A stretch of DNA of 22,002 nucleotides, taken from NCBI GenBank assembly GCA_040902925.1, contig JBBDWJ010000203.1, forward strand, positions 1 through 22,002. Reading direction: 5' to 3'. Position numbers and translations under genes: made by a program. Below, piece by piece: positions 7,152 to 14,550 of this stretch. Within the stretch, counting starts at the first letter, position 1. Every line of letters begins with the position of its first letter. This DNA is from JBBDWJ01 sp040902925 (GTDB lineage Bacteria; Acidobacteriota; Terriglobia; Bryobacterales; UBA6623). Below the pieces are notes generated by a model that saw nothing but the letters and a program-made list of their open reading frames with translations, ran no database searches and had not been told where the DNA came from.

Positions 7152-8315
7152 CTACTGCGGGGACTTCGCCGTGAGGTTCTCGAACAGGAATAGTCCGCCC
7201 TTGCCGGCGACGACGATGTCGAGGTCGCCGTCGGCATCGAGATCGACGACCGGGATCTGCATCCCGCCGCCGACCCTGCCGCCGTAGTGGATGATGTGGC
7301 GCGCCCACTCGATCTTCCCGCCGGACTCGACCTGCTCATACCAATAGAGCCCGAGCGATTCGCGGCCACCGGGATCGTGGCCGTTGTGGGCGTAAAGGCG
7401 CTTGCCGGTGACGAGCTCCGGGCGGCCGTCGCCCGTCAGGTCAGTCATTGTCATGGCGTGAGGCTGCGACCAGGCGTCGTCGATCAGGCGTTTTTCCCAG
7501 CCGCGCGCGCCGTCGGGTTTGCGGGTCTGCTCGAGCCAGAAAATTCCGTAGTCGTGGGCCGCCGTGGTGACGATGTCGTTGAGGCCGTCCTGGTTGACGT
7601 CATGGACGTATAGGAAGCCGAGGTGCTGCTTGGATTCGAATTCCGGATGCAGCTCCCAAGGCGTCTGGCGCGGGTTTTGCGGCGCTTCGAGCCATCCTTG
7701 CGGGGTCAGAATATCGTTGCGGCCATCGCCGTTCACATCGCCCGCCCCGATGCCGTGCCCGTAGGCTTTGTCGCTGACGGTGTGCTTGACCCATTTCGCC
7801 GCCGGGCCTTTGCCGTCGATCTCATACCAAGCCGTGACCTCGCGGCCGCCAAACTGCGGCAGGAGATCATCTTTTTGGCCGTCGTTGTCGAGGTCGACCA
7901 GGAAAGCGAATTCCACCGGCTGACCGCTATCGATGGGATGCTCTTTCCAGGCGCCGTTTGCGTTACCGGGGTTCTCGAACCAGGCGATGGACTTCGAGCC
8001 CCAGCCGACGCTGACGATATCGACCCGCCCGTCGCCGTTGACGTCGATCGGCAGATCGCTAAAGTCGTCGATGTAGTTGTTCCAGAACAGGATCGAGCGG
8101 AAGGGATGCTTTTTCCACGCCGGCGCTTCGTACCAGTTTTCGCCCGAGATGATGTCGAGCCGTCCATCGCCGTTGACATCGGCCACGGCGCAGGCTTCGT
8201 TGCGGCCCAGGTCGAGCGTATGCGAGCGAAACGGAATTTCCTCGGAGGGTCCGGCGCCCCAGGCGGCGGAAAGATGCAGGGTTAGGGCAAGAAGCAAGGG
8301 CCATACACGGAGCAT
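7152..8315 (-). CDS. Exported FG-GAP/VCBS repeat beta-propeller protein
   Basis: A 387-residue protein with a signal peptide (MLRVWPLLLALTLHLSAAWG, cut near residue 20). It carries seven regularly spaced calcium-binding FG-GAP motifs: DVNGDGRLD (46), DVNGDGRVD (91), DLDNDGQKD (141), DVNGDGRND (193), DVNQDGLND (239), DLTGDGRPE (292) and DLDADGDLD (358). Spacing of about 46-53 residues fits a complete seven-bladed propeller, each blade also carrying a Trp/Tyr-Phe strand such as IAWFENP or GIFWLEQ. Such proteins are abundant in Acidobacteriota and Planctomycetes genomes; their ligands are generally unknown, with carbohydrate or protein binding the usual guess. The ATG has a near-perfect AGGAGG ribosome binding site with 4-base spacing. 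It starts 36 bases after the sugar kinase stop codon, so the two are probably one transcript. Confidence 0.9.
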   Translation of the reverse strand: MLRVWPLLLALTLHLSAAWGAGPSEEIPFRSHTLDLGRNEACAVADVNGDGRLDIISGENWYEAPAWKKHPFRSILFWNNYIDDFSDLPIDVNGDGRVDIVSVGWGSKSIAWFENPGNANGAWKEHPIDSGQPVEFAFLVDLDNDGQKDDLLPQFGGREVTAWYEIDGKGPAAKWVKHTVSDKAYGHGIGAGDVNGDGRNDILTPQGWLEAPQNPRQTPWELHPEFESKQHLGFLYVHDVNQDGLNDIVTTAAHDYGIFWLEQTRKPDGARGWEKRLIDDAWSQPHAMTMTDLTGDGRPELVTGKRLYAHNGHDPGGRESLGLYWYEQVESGGKIEWARHIIHYGGRVGGGMQIPVVDLDADGDLDIVVAGKGGLFLFENLTAKSPQ

Positions 8316-8330
8316 ACGTCCTCCTGAAGT

Positions 8331-8348
8331 GAGTACCGGTCCCCACTT
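8331..8348. repeat. Partial copy of the dispersed palindromic repeat
   Basis: GAGTACCGGTCCCCACTT matches 10786-10803 at 17 of 18 positions. It fills half of the 36-base gap between the sugar kinase stop and the FG-GAP ribosome binding site. Only the right arm is present, so it cannot form the full hairpin. Confidence 0.45.
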
Positions 8349-8351
8349 GCA

Positions 8352-9386
8352 CTAGCGCTGCACGCGCCCCGATCCGCCGCCTTTCATGAGCGACTCGACC
8401 TCTTCGGCCGAAAACCGGTTGAAGTCCCCGGGGATCGAGTGCTTTAGGCACGACGCCGCCACGGCGAACTCCAAAGCGTTCTGATGATCGTCCCCGTAGC
8501 GGTCGAGGCCGGCGATCAATCCGCCCGAAAACGAGTCACCACCGCCGACACGATCGACGATATGCGTGATCTGGTACTTGCGGCTGAGGTGAAATTCCTT
8601 GCCGTTGTAAAGGCAGGCCGACCAGCCGTTGTGCGAAGCGCTCACCGACTCCCGCAGCGTGATCGTCAGAATTTTTAGATTCGGGAATTCCCCGAAAACC
8701 TTGGCGGCCAGCGCTTTGTAGGCGTCCACGTTCAGCTCACCCGACTCGACATCGACGTCGGCGGAGATCCCGAGCGACTTCTGGACGTCCTCCTCGTTGG
8801 CGATGCCGACGTCCACCGACTTGACCAGCTCGCGCATGACCTCCTGCGCCGTTTTGCCGTATTTCCACAGATTCTTGCGGTAGTTGAAGTCGCACGAGAC
8901 CGTCACGCCCTTCTCGCGGGCCTTCTTGACGGACTCCAGAGACAAATCGGCCGCGCTCTGGCTGATGGCCGGCGTAATGCCGGTGATGTGAAACCAGGTC
9001 GCGCCGTCGAAAACCTTGTTCCAGTCGATATCGCCGGGCTTGGCGAGGGCGATCGACGCGTTGTCGCGGTCGTAGATGACTTTCGAAGGCCGCTGGTTCG
9101 CCCCGGCCTCGAGAAAATAAATACCCATGCGGCCGGGCTTGCGAACGATGTGGCTGGTGTCGATCCCAAAACTGTTCAACTGCGAGACACAAGCATCCGC
9201 GATGGCGTGTTTCGGCGGCAAAACCGTCACATAGGAAGTCGGGATGCCGTAGTTGGCGGTAGAAACGGCCACATTCGCTTCGCCGCCTCCGAAGGTCGCG
9301 ACAAACATGGGTGATTGCAGCGGCCGCTCGAAGTTGGGCGGCGCCAGCCGCAACATGATCTCGCCAAATGTAACTACCCTAGCCAT
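8352..9386 (-). CDS. kdgK: PfkB-family sugar kinase, 2-keto-3-deoxygluconate kinase-like
   Basis: A 344-residue ribokinase/PfkB-family enzyme, which phosphorylates a sugar hydroxyl with ATP in the cytoplasm. The N-terminal glycine motif TFGGGEANVAVSTANYG (31-47) and the C-terminal signature DRVGGGDSFSGGLIAGL (278-294) with catalytic Asp284 are both intact. SCDFNYRKNLW (164-174) and the start VVTFGEIMLRLAPP resemble 2-dehydro-3-deoxygluconokinases, which make KDPG for aldol cleavage in uronate and gluconate breakdown. KDG is therefore the likely but unproven substrate, and other PfkB sugars such as fructose are possible. The ATG at 9386 follows AAAGG by 7 bases; an in-frame extension to 9443 adds only a non-conserved basic stretch. 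It is the first gene of a minus-strand pair with the FG-GAP gene and is divergent from the Gfo/Idh/MocA gene, which supports a role in sugar-acid catabolism. Confidence 0.8.
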   Translation of the reverse strand: MARVVTFGEIMLRLAPPNFERPLQSPMFVATFGGGEANVAVSTANYGIPTSYVTVLPPKHAIADACVSQLNSFGIDTSHIVRKPGRMGIYFLEAGANQRPSKVIYDRDNASIALAKPGDIDWNKVFDGATWFHITGITPAISQSAADLSLESVKKAREKGVTVSCDFNYRKNLWKYGKTAQEVMRELVKSVDVGIANEEDVQKSLGISADVDVESGELNVDAYKALAAKVFGEFPNLKILTITLRESVSASHNGWSACLYNGKEFHLSRKYQITHIVDRVGGGDSFSGGLIAGLDRYGDDHQNALEFAVAASCLKHSIPGDFNRFSAEEVESLMKGGGSGRVQR

Positions 9387-9466
9387 GGTTGCCTTTCTGT
9401 TTGCGCGCCGTGCTTGCCAGCCGCCGGAGCGGTCGTTCGCCATGCGGCCGCGCCTGGGAATCTGAC

Positions 9467-9500
9467 ATCATAGCGTACCGTCGCGAGGGCTTTTGGTACG
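9467..9500 (-). promoter_or_regulatory. Candidate promoter -10 and operator palindrome for the sugar kinase
   Basis: TATGAT (minus strand, 9472-9467) lies about 80 bases before the kinase ATG and matches the -10 consensus at 5 of 6 positions, but no -35 match stands at the right distance. Directly upstream, CGTACC (9474-9479) and GGTACG (9495-9500) form an inverted repeat that covers the -10/-35 spacer and -35 position. A weak -35 under a palindrome is what an activator- or repressor-controlled sugar promoter often looks like. No regulator is encoded nearby. Confidence 0.3.
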
Positions 9501-9568
9501 GCTCGGGCTGATCCCAATTTGACCGCCGTTGAAGGCGAGACAAGGCGGACGGCGTAGCTGACACGCTT

Positions 9569-9586
9569 CAGGAGTGGCGGCTCCTG
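9569..9586 (+). promoter_or_regulatory. Leader hairpin before the Gfo/Idh/MocA gene
   Basis: CAGGAG (9569-9574) and CTCCTG (9581-9586) form a perfect 6-bp stem around TGGCGG, ending 23 bases before the ATG at 9610. It contains a decoy AGGAG sequence, but the ribosome binding site actually used is GAGG just before the ATG. Confidence 0.3.
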
Positions 9587-9609
9587 TCGGGATTGGCGAG
9601 GATAGAAAG

Positions 9610-10623
9610 ATGCTTCGAGGCGTCACGGTAGGCTGCGGCTTCTTCAGCCGCATTCAAATGGAAAGCTGGCAGCGCGTCACAGGCGCCCAGATGGTGGCCG
9701 CCTGCGACCTCGACGCCTCGAAGGCCGAGGCTTACGCCCGCGATTTCGGGATGAAGGCCTACAGCGATCTCGACGCCATGCTCGATGCCGAGAAACCCGA
9801 CTTTGTCGACGTCGCCACCCGCCCATCGACCCACGTGCCGCTTGTCGGGCAATTGGCTACTCGCCGCCTGCCGGTGCTGTGCCAGAAGCCCATGGCCGAG
9901 ACATGGGACGACGCCTGCCGTCTGGCCGGAATCGCCCGTCAGGCCGGTATCCGGCTGATGATCAATGAGAATTGGCGCTGGCAAGCCTGGTACCGCAAGA
10001 TCCAGGCGGCGATCGGCGCGGGTAAGATCGGCAAGCCGTTCTTCTACAGCATGCAAACACGCAACAACGACGGCATGGGAGAGGCGCCGTATCCGAATCA
10101 GCCGTATTTCAAAGACATGCCGCGCCTGCTGGTGATAGAGACGCTGGTCCACCATCTCGACACAGCGCGCTTTCTGATGGGAGACGTCGAAGAGGTCTAC
10201 TGCCAGACCGAAAGGCTCAACCCAGTGATCCGCGCCGAGGATTTCGTGCTGATCCTGCTGCGGCACAAGGGAGGCGTGCGGGGAGTGATCGACGGCAACC
10301 GCGCCAGCCAGGCCGACGAGCCGGGGCAGGCGATGGAGTTGGCGCGTTTCGAGGGTTTTGAGAATACGATCCGGCTGCGCCACAGCGGCGAGGTGTCGCT
10401 GGGCGGCGAACGCCTGTTCTCGGCGCAGGGGGTGCCTGGCTACCGCGGCGACAGTTGCCGCGCCACGCAACAGCATTTTGTCGACTGCCTGGCCTCGGGC
10501 GATGAGTTCGAGACCGAAGCGACCGATTATCTAAAGCGCACGGTTGCGGTAGTGGAATCCTGCTACCGCTCGGCGGCGGAGAACAGGCCGGTGAGAATCG
10601 AGGAGTTTGCGGCGAGCGTCTGA
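9610..10623 (+). CDS. Gfo/Idh/MocA-family NAD(P)-dependent oxidoreductase
   Basis: A 337-residue cytoplasmic dehydrogenase of the glucose-fructose oxidoreductase/inositol dehydrogenase family, which oxidises or reduces sugars and sugar derivatives. The N-terminal Rossmann motif is GVTVGCGFFSR near residue 4. DFVDVATRPSTHVPLV and VLCQKPMAETWDDACRLA follow, the latter being the family's EKP motif with Gln in place of Glu. The C-terminal alpha/beta domain carries INENWRWQAWYRKIQ and ETLVHHLDTARFLMG, where the HH-D pattern supplies the usual catalytic histidine region. ATG 9610 is chosen because GAGG sits 8 bases upstream and the Rossmann strand starts four residues later; an in-frame GTG at 9574 lies inside the leader hairpin. 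It is divergent from the sugar kinase, so a shared sugar pathway is likely. The exact substrate is not visible. Confidence 0.88.
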   Translation: MLRGVTVGCGFFSRIQMESWQRVTGAQMVAACDLDASKAEAYARDFGMKAYSDLDAMLDAEKPDFVDVATRPSTHVPLVGQLATRRLPVLCQKPMAETWDDACRLAGIARQAGIRLMINENWRWQAWYRKIQAAIGAGKIGKPFFYSMQTRNNDGMGEAPYPNQPYFKDMPRLLVIETLVHHLDTARFLMGDVEEVYCQTERLNPVIRAEDFVLILLRHKGGVRGVIDGNRASQADEPGQAMELARFEGFENTIRLRHSGEVSLGGERLFSAQGVPGYRGDSCRATQQHFVDCLASGDEFETEATDYLKRTVAVVESCYRSAAENRPVRIEEFAASV

Positions 10624-10625
10624 GT

Positions 10626-10648
10626 GGGACAGACAATCCTGTCTGCCC
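10626..10648 (+). terminator. Stem-loop directly after the Gfo/Idh/MocA stop codon
   Basis: CAGACA (10630-10635) pairs with TGTCTG (10640-10645) around ATCC, and GGG/CCC extend the stem across one bulged A. It begins 3 bases after the TGA. There is no T-tract, so termination is uncertain; it may instead be one element of the palindromic cluster that fills this spacer. Confidence 0.35.
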
Positions 10649-10742
10649 AAAGGCAGGTAGCCGCGTGTATGCAACGTGGGGCTGTTGCCTGGCCACTAGG
10701 ATTTGGCGCTTTTCGATTTACTGCTCGATGTGAGGCAGCCCT

Positions 10743-10798
10743 CTGCCCGCCCGCGGGCGGGTCTTCGACCCGCCGGGACCGGCAAGAGTGCCGGTCCC
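10743..10798. repeat. Cluster of perfect GC palindromes (REP-like element)
   Basis: Three perfect palindromes are packed end to end: CCCGCCCG/CGGGCGGG (near 10747-10762), GGCGGGTC-TTC-GACCCGCC (about 10757-10775, sharing an arm with the first) and GGGACCGGCA-AGAG-TGCCGGTCCC (10775-10798). The right arm with its flank, GAGTGCCGGTCCCCACTT (10786-10803), recurs with one mismatch at 8331-8348, and the left-arm 11-mer recurs at 6978-6988. The pattern is that of a dispersed intergenic palindromic repeat. It lies 29 bases upstream of the rsmD-like start codon. Confidence 0.5.
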
Positions 10799-10827
10799 CA
10801 CTTCGCTTCTGCTGCTAGCGCATCGCA

Positions 10828-11427
10828 ATGAAACCACCACCCAACGAACAAGGCCTGCGAGTGATCGCGGGCATCTACAAGCGCCGCCGCCTCAAATCGC
10901 TGCCGGGCAATGAGACGCGGCCGATGCTCGATCGTGTGCGCGAGACGTTGTTCAACGTGCTGCAGGGCCAGATCGAAGGCAGGGTGTTCGCGGATCTCTA
11001 CGCCGGTACCGGCGCCGTCGGTATCGAAGCCCTCAGCCGCGGCGCGGCCCTCGCCATCTTCGTCGAGAGCAATGGTTCCGCTGTCGAGCTGATCCGGTCT
11101 AACCTGCGCACCGTCGACGCCCTACAAAGCGCGCGCATCCATCAAGCTCCGGTAAACAAAGCGCTGCTGAACCTCGAAGCCGACATCATATTCCTCGGTC
11201 CGCCCTATCAGGCTGCAAAAGAATACGAAGGCACGCTGACGACGCTCGGGCAAACAACCCCCGGCCAGCGCGGCCCGTCGCTGGTGATTGCCCAGCACGA
11301 CCGCGCGAATCCGCTGCTGGAACAATATGGCCTTCTCTCGCGCTTCCGCACGATCGAGATGGGACGCAACGTTCTGAGCTTCTTCGAGCCGCCCGACGAA
11401 CCGCCGTCCGACCCGGATTCGCTATGA
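10828..11427 (+). CDS. RsmD-family 16S rRNA guanine-N2 methyltransferase-like protein with altered catalytic motif
   Basis: A 199-residue class I SAM-dependent methyltransferase. The N-terminal segment LRVIAGIYKRRRLKSLPG followed by TRPMLDRVRETLFNVL (30-45) is diagnostic of the RsmD family, which methylates G966 of 16S rRNA in assembled 30S particles. The SAM-binding loop DLYAGTGAVGIEALSRGA is at 56-73. The usual catalytic DPPY/NPPY motif reads LGPPY here (Gly124-Tyr127), so the residue that normally contacts the target amino group is missing. Length is close to the family norm (about 180-200). The ATG has no clear ribosome binding site. It is followed 44 bases later by the amidohydrolase gene, probably on the same transcript. 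It may be a weakened or repurposed RsmD. Confidence 0.85.
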   Translation: MKPPPNEQGLRVIAGIYKRRRLKSLPGNETRPMLDRVRETLFNVLQGQIEGRVFADLYAGTGAVGIEALSRGAALAIFVESNGSAVELIRSNLRTVDALQSARIHQAPVNKALLNLEADIIFLGPPYQAAKEYEGTLTTLGQTTPGQRGPSLVIAQHDRANPLLEQYGLLSRFRTIEMGRNVLSFFEPPDEPPSDPDSL

Positions 11428-11471
11428 TTTTCTTGCCTGCTGGAAAGGCCGCTTGCACGGAGGCACCCGCA

Positions 11472-12764
11472 ATGTTAGGAACCGTTTTGAGAATCCTCTT
11501 TACTCTTTTACCGCTCGCGCTGCTCATCCCCGGCGCTTTGGCGCAGGCGCAATACGACCTGCTGCTCAAGGGCGGACACGTTATCGATCCGCGCAACGGT
11601 CTGAACGCTATTCGCGATGTGGCGGTCACTGATGGCAAAATCGCGGCCGTGGCCGAGCGAATTGATGCGTCGCAGGCCCGAAGCGTCATCGAGGTCAACG
11701 GCATGTACGTGACGCCGGGCCTGATCGACCTCCACGTTCACGTCTTTCCGACCACCGGAGTCGCCGGTGCGTGGGCAGGCGACAGCAGCGTCGGGGCTGA
11801 CGCTCACAGCTTCCGCAGCGGCGTCACCACCATGGTCGACGCAGGCAGCTCGGGCTGGCGCAATTTCGAATATTTCCGGACAACCGTCATCGATCGAACG
11901 CAAACGCGAGTGCTCGCGCTCATCAACATCGCCGGCTTCGGAATGATCAACGACGCGATCGAGCAGGAAGACTTCGACGCCAAGGAAGTAGCGCGGCTGG
12001 CCAAGAAACACAGCGACGTGGTTGTCGGCGTTAAGTCCGCGCACTATCAGAAGCCGGATTGGGAATCGGTAGAGAAAGCCATCGAAGCGGGCGAGGCCGC
12101 CGGTATTCCGATCATGGTCGATTTCGGGTACTTTCTGCCCCAGCGGCCCTTCTGGCAGCTTGTCACCGAGATTCTGCGGCCCGGCGACATGCCGACGCAC
12201 TGCTTTCGCGGCCCTGTGCCGTGGACCGACAAGAACGGCAAGATCTACTCGTATCTCACTAAAGCCCGCGAGCGCGGCGTCAAATTCGACGTCGGCCACG
12301 GCGGCGGCAGTTTCGTGTTCCGCAATGCCGCTCCGGCGATCGAGCAAGGCTTCTATCCGGACTCGATCTCCACCGATCTGCACACCGGCAGCATGAACGG
12401 CACGATGATGGACATGCAGACACTGATGTCGAAATTCCTGGCGCTCGGGATGCCGCTCGACGCCGTCATCGAGGCCTCCACCTGGAACCCGGCGCGGCAG
12501 ATTCACCGCGAGGAGCTGGGGCATCTGAGCGTGGGCGCGCTTGCGGACGTGGCCGTATTCCGCCTGCAGGAGGGCGAGTTCGGCTTCCGCGACGCCAGCA
12601 ATGGTAGAGTCGAAGGCGCCCAGCGTCTGTTTTGCGAGCTGGCGCTCAAAGGGGGCCGCGTGAGCTGGGATTGGAATTCGCTCACCGGAACGGATTACAA
12701 GACGCTGGGACCCACTTACGGGGTGCGCAAGGGAATGGATCAGGTAGTGCCGCCGCCACAATGA
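11472..12764 (+). CDS. Exported amidohydrolase/deacetylase-family metallohydrolase
   Basis: A 430-residue enzyme of the amidohydrolase superfamily, in the dihydroorotase/hydantoinase-like branch annotated as amidohydrolase/deacetylase metallohydrolase, which hydrolyses amide bonds at a binuclear metal site. Visible motifs: the beta-sandwich start YDLLLKGGHVIDPRNGLN (28-45), GLIDLHVHVF with metal ligands His88 and His90, GVTTMVDAGSSG, VVVGVKSAHY with Lys188 as the likely carboxylated bridging lysine, MPTHCFRG (His243) and STDLHTGSMNG with Asp302 as the likely catalytic base. The position after Lys188 that usually holds a histidine ligand reads IPIMVDFGYF, so Asp217 may replace it. Unusually for the superfamily, residues 1-25 form a signal peptide (LRILFTLLPLALLIPGALAQA), which places the enzyme outside the cytoplasm. 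ATG 11472 has GGAGG 8 bases upstream and is preferred over ATG 11424, which overlaps the previous stop. Confidence 0.85.
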   Translation: MLGTVLRILFTLLPLALLIPGALAQAQYDLLLKGGHVIDPRNGLNAIRDVAVTDGKIAAVAERIDASQARSVIEVNGMYVTPGLIDLHVHVFPTTGVAGAWAGDSSVGADAHSFRSGVTTMVDAGSSGWRNFEYFRTTVIDRTQTRVLALINIAGFGMINDAIEQEDFDAKEVARLAKKHSDVVVGVKSAHYQKPDWESVEKAIEAGEAAGIPIMVDFGYFLPQRPFWQLVTEILRPGDMPTHCFRGPVPWTDKNGKIYSYLTKARERGVKFDVGHGGGSFVFRNAAPAIEQGFYPDSISTDLHTGSMNGTMMDMQTLMSKFLALGMPLDAVIEASTWNPARQIHREELGHLSVGALADVAVFRLQEGEFGFRDASNGRVEGAQRLFCELALKGGRVSWDWNSLTGTDYKTLGPTYGVRKGMDQVVPPPQ

Positions 12765-12837
12765 GCCGCGGGTTTTTGTCTTTCCCGGGTTTCCAGCGCC
12801 GTGGTGCGATGGCCGGTAATCGCGGCGGAGCCGGCAG

Positions 12838-14010
12838 CTACGGCAGCAACCGCAGTCTTCCGTCACGGAGCAGCTTGTAGCGCCGGTCTCGCCAGACGAT
12901 CGTGTTGCCAAAAAAGGCCACACACCAGACGGCGAAACTGGCCACATCCTGCAGCGGAACCAGCCACGCGAAGCGCAGCGTCAGGCGGTCGCTTAATACG
13001 CCGGGACCAACCGCCAACAGCGCGCCAAAGCGAAACAGAGCGGTAAGCCCGAGCAGCCACAAGCTCCACGAGGAACCCGCGGCAAGGGCCGCCACAAGCA
13101 GCGCCAATGGCAGCGGGTTGGTAAACAATTGGCCGAGGTAACCCAGCGGGCGCGACCGCCGCGTGCTGCGATACCAGCGCAGCCGGTGGCGGAAGTTTTC
13201 GGCGAACCCCTGTGAGCCGATGCGGTGCTCGACGACGTGGTGCGACAGGACAGCGCGAAAGCCGTTCTCCACGGCGAGCCTGCCGAGCACAAAATCCTCC
13301 GCCAGATACTCGCGTACGCGCTCAAACCCGCCGATCCGATCGAGAAACGAGCGCCGCACGGCCATCGTCGGCCCGACCGCAAAGTCCATGCCGCCGAGCA
13401 TTCGCGCGACCAGGACGCCGCCCCAGAACTCCGTGTCCATACCCAGCGCTTCCAGTAGCGACCAAAAGCGGCGGCCAGGGACGGCGCGATAGGGGCAGGT
13501 CGAAACCACGACGTTCTCAACGGCGAAGTCGGCGGCGATGCCCTCCAGATAGCCGGCGCCGGCGCGGATATCGCTGTCGCTGATCACCACGATGGGATGC
13601 CGCGCCTTGCGCGCCATGGCGATTAGGCTGAAGACCTTGGCGTTCGGAAATTCCGGGGACGGCGGCTCGCCCGTTACAGTCAGCTCCGACGATACCCGCG
13701 GAAACTCAGCCTGCAGCCGGCGGACCACAGCAGCGGCGGGATCGCTGTCTTCCCTCACCGCGAAGAGTAACTCGAACTGCGGGTAGCGAAGCTCGAAAAA
13801 CGTGCGTAGGTTCGCCTCGAGCTCCGGCTCGGGACCGGAAAGCGGCTTCAGCACGCTGATCGGATCCGGCGTGCGGGCATCGTCCCTTTGGGGAATGGAC
13901 GCCTCCTCGCGCTGGAAGCTCCACGCCGCCGCCATGACCAGGCCATAGAAAACGATGCCGCCGGCGACGGCCACGGCGAGCACGGCGGTCAGTAGAAAGG
14001 CGAGATTCAT
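12838..14010 (-). CDS. GT21-type glycosyltransferase (ceramide glucosyltransferase/HpnI-like)
   Basis: A 390-residue membrane glycosyltransferase. A membrane anchor spans about 4-30. The GT-A domain starts with PISVLKPLSGPEPELEANL (50-68). It contains SDSDIRAGAGYL (144-155, metal-binding acidic motif), MDFAVGPTMAVRRS, LAEDF (236-240, catalytic acidic pair) and RHRLRWYRSTRRSRP (274-288), which is the (Q/R)xxRW region. Hydrophobic segments follow at about 297-312, 315-335 and 350-370. This order is characteristic of ceramide glucosyltransferases and of HpnI, which adds N-acetylglucosamine to hopanoid lipids; the acceptor is therefore a membrane lipid. No other hopanoid (hpn) gene is in the window, so the lipid is left open. 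ATG 14010 is used because the anchor follows at once; an in-frame GTG at 14040 starts 3 bases after the previous stop and is a possible translationally coupled alternative. Neither has a strong ribosome binding site. Confidence 0.82.
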   Translation of the reverse strand: MNLAFLLTAVLAVAVAGGIVFYGLVMAAAWSFQREEASIPQRDDARTPDPISVLKPLSGPEPELEANLRTFFELRYPQFELLFAVREDSDPAAAVVRRLQAEFPRVSSELTVTGEPPSPEFPNAKVFSLIAMARKARHPIVVISDSDIRAGAGYLEGIAADFAVENVVVSTCPYRAVPGRRFWSLLEALGMDTEFWGGVLVARMLGGMDFAVGPTMAVRRSFLDRIGGFERVREYLAEDFVLGRLAVENGFRAVLSHHVVEHRIGSQGFAENFRHRLRWYRSTRRSRPLGYLGQLFTNPLPLALLVAALAAGSSWSLWLLGLTALFRFGALLAVGPGVLSDRLTLRFAWLVPLQDVASFAVWCVAFFGNTIVWRDRRYKLLRDGRLRLLP

Positions 14011-14043
14011 TTCGCGCGGGCCTGGAGCGGGCCCAGACACAAC

Positions 14044-14421
14044 CTAGAGAAACGAGTACGCGAGCAACCCGCTGAACGCCACCATGGCCGCGCCGGCAAC
14101 AGCGAACGTCCACGACCTTTCGACCGAAACCGCGGCCAGGCTTCGCAGCGCGAGCGGCGGGTACACAAACGACACCAGGCTCTTCGCTACAAAGAGCCAG
14201 CCCAGCGTAGTCAACGCTGCCGGAATGCCTGTCCAGACGTTGTGAAACGAGACGATGAGAGCGCCTGCGGGCAGCGTGAGCAGGCCGTTTACGAAGTTGC
14301 CCGCAGCTCCCTTGGCGCGCAGCAGGATGAAGAACTCCGCCCAGGCGCGCGCCTGCAGGACGTGGGACAAGCCCACGACGAAGAAACAAATAGCGGCGAA
14401 TTTTTGAACGGCGATTTCCAT
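14044..14421 (-). CDS. Small four-span membrane protein of unknown function
   Basis: A 125-residue hydrophobic protein that I do not recognise. Four likely membrane segments lie at about 6-22 (QKFAAICFFVVGLSHVL), 41-60, 67-87 and 104-123 (FAVAGAAMVAFSGLLAYSFL). It has a single His in the first helix, a conserved-looking HVLQARAWAEFF stretch after it, and no signal-peptide cleavage site. The ATG has GAGG 7 bases upstream. Its stop codon is 33 bases before the ATG, or 3 bases before the alternative GTG, of the GT21-type glycosyltransferase. The two are therefore probably co-transcribed, and a role in the same lipid pathway is possible but unproven. Confidence 0.7.
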   Translation of the reverse strand: MEIAVQKFAAICFFVVGLSHVLQARAWAEFFILLRAKGAAGNFVNGLLTLPAGALIVSFHNVWTGIPAALTTLGWLFVAKSLVSFVYPPLALRSLAAVSVERSWTFAVAGAAMVAFSGLLAYSFL

Positions 14422-14550
14422 GGCGGCCTCACTGTAGAGTCGCCCACCAGGATATAACGCCGCCGGGGAGACGCAGGACTGCAGATCGATCGCTGCCGAA
14501 GCGCAGCCGCCGGAACGGAAGCTGCGGAACCGCGCCGCGGGACGCCGCCC

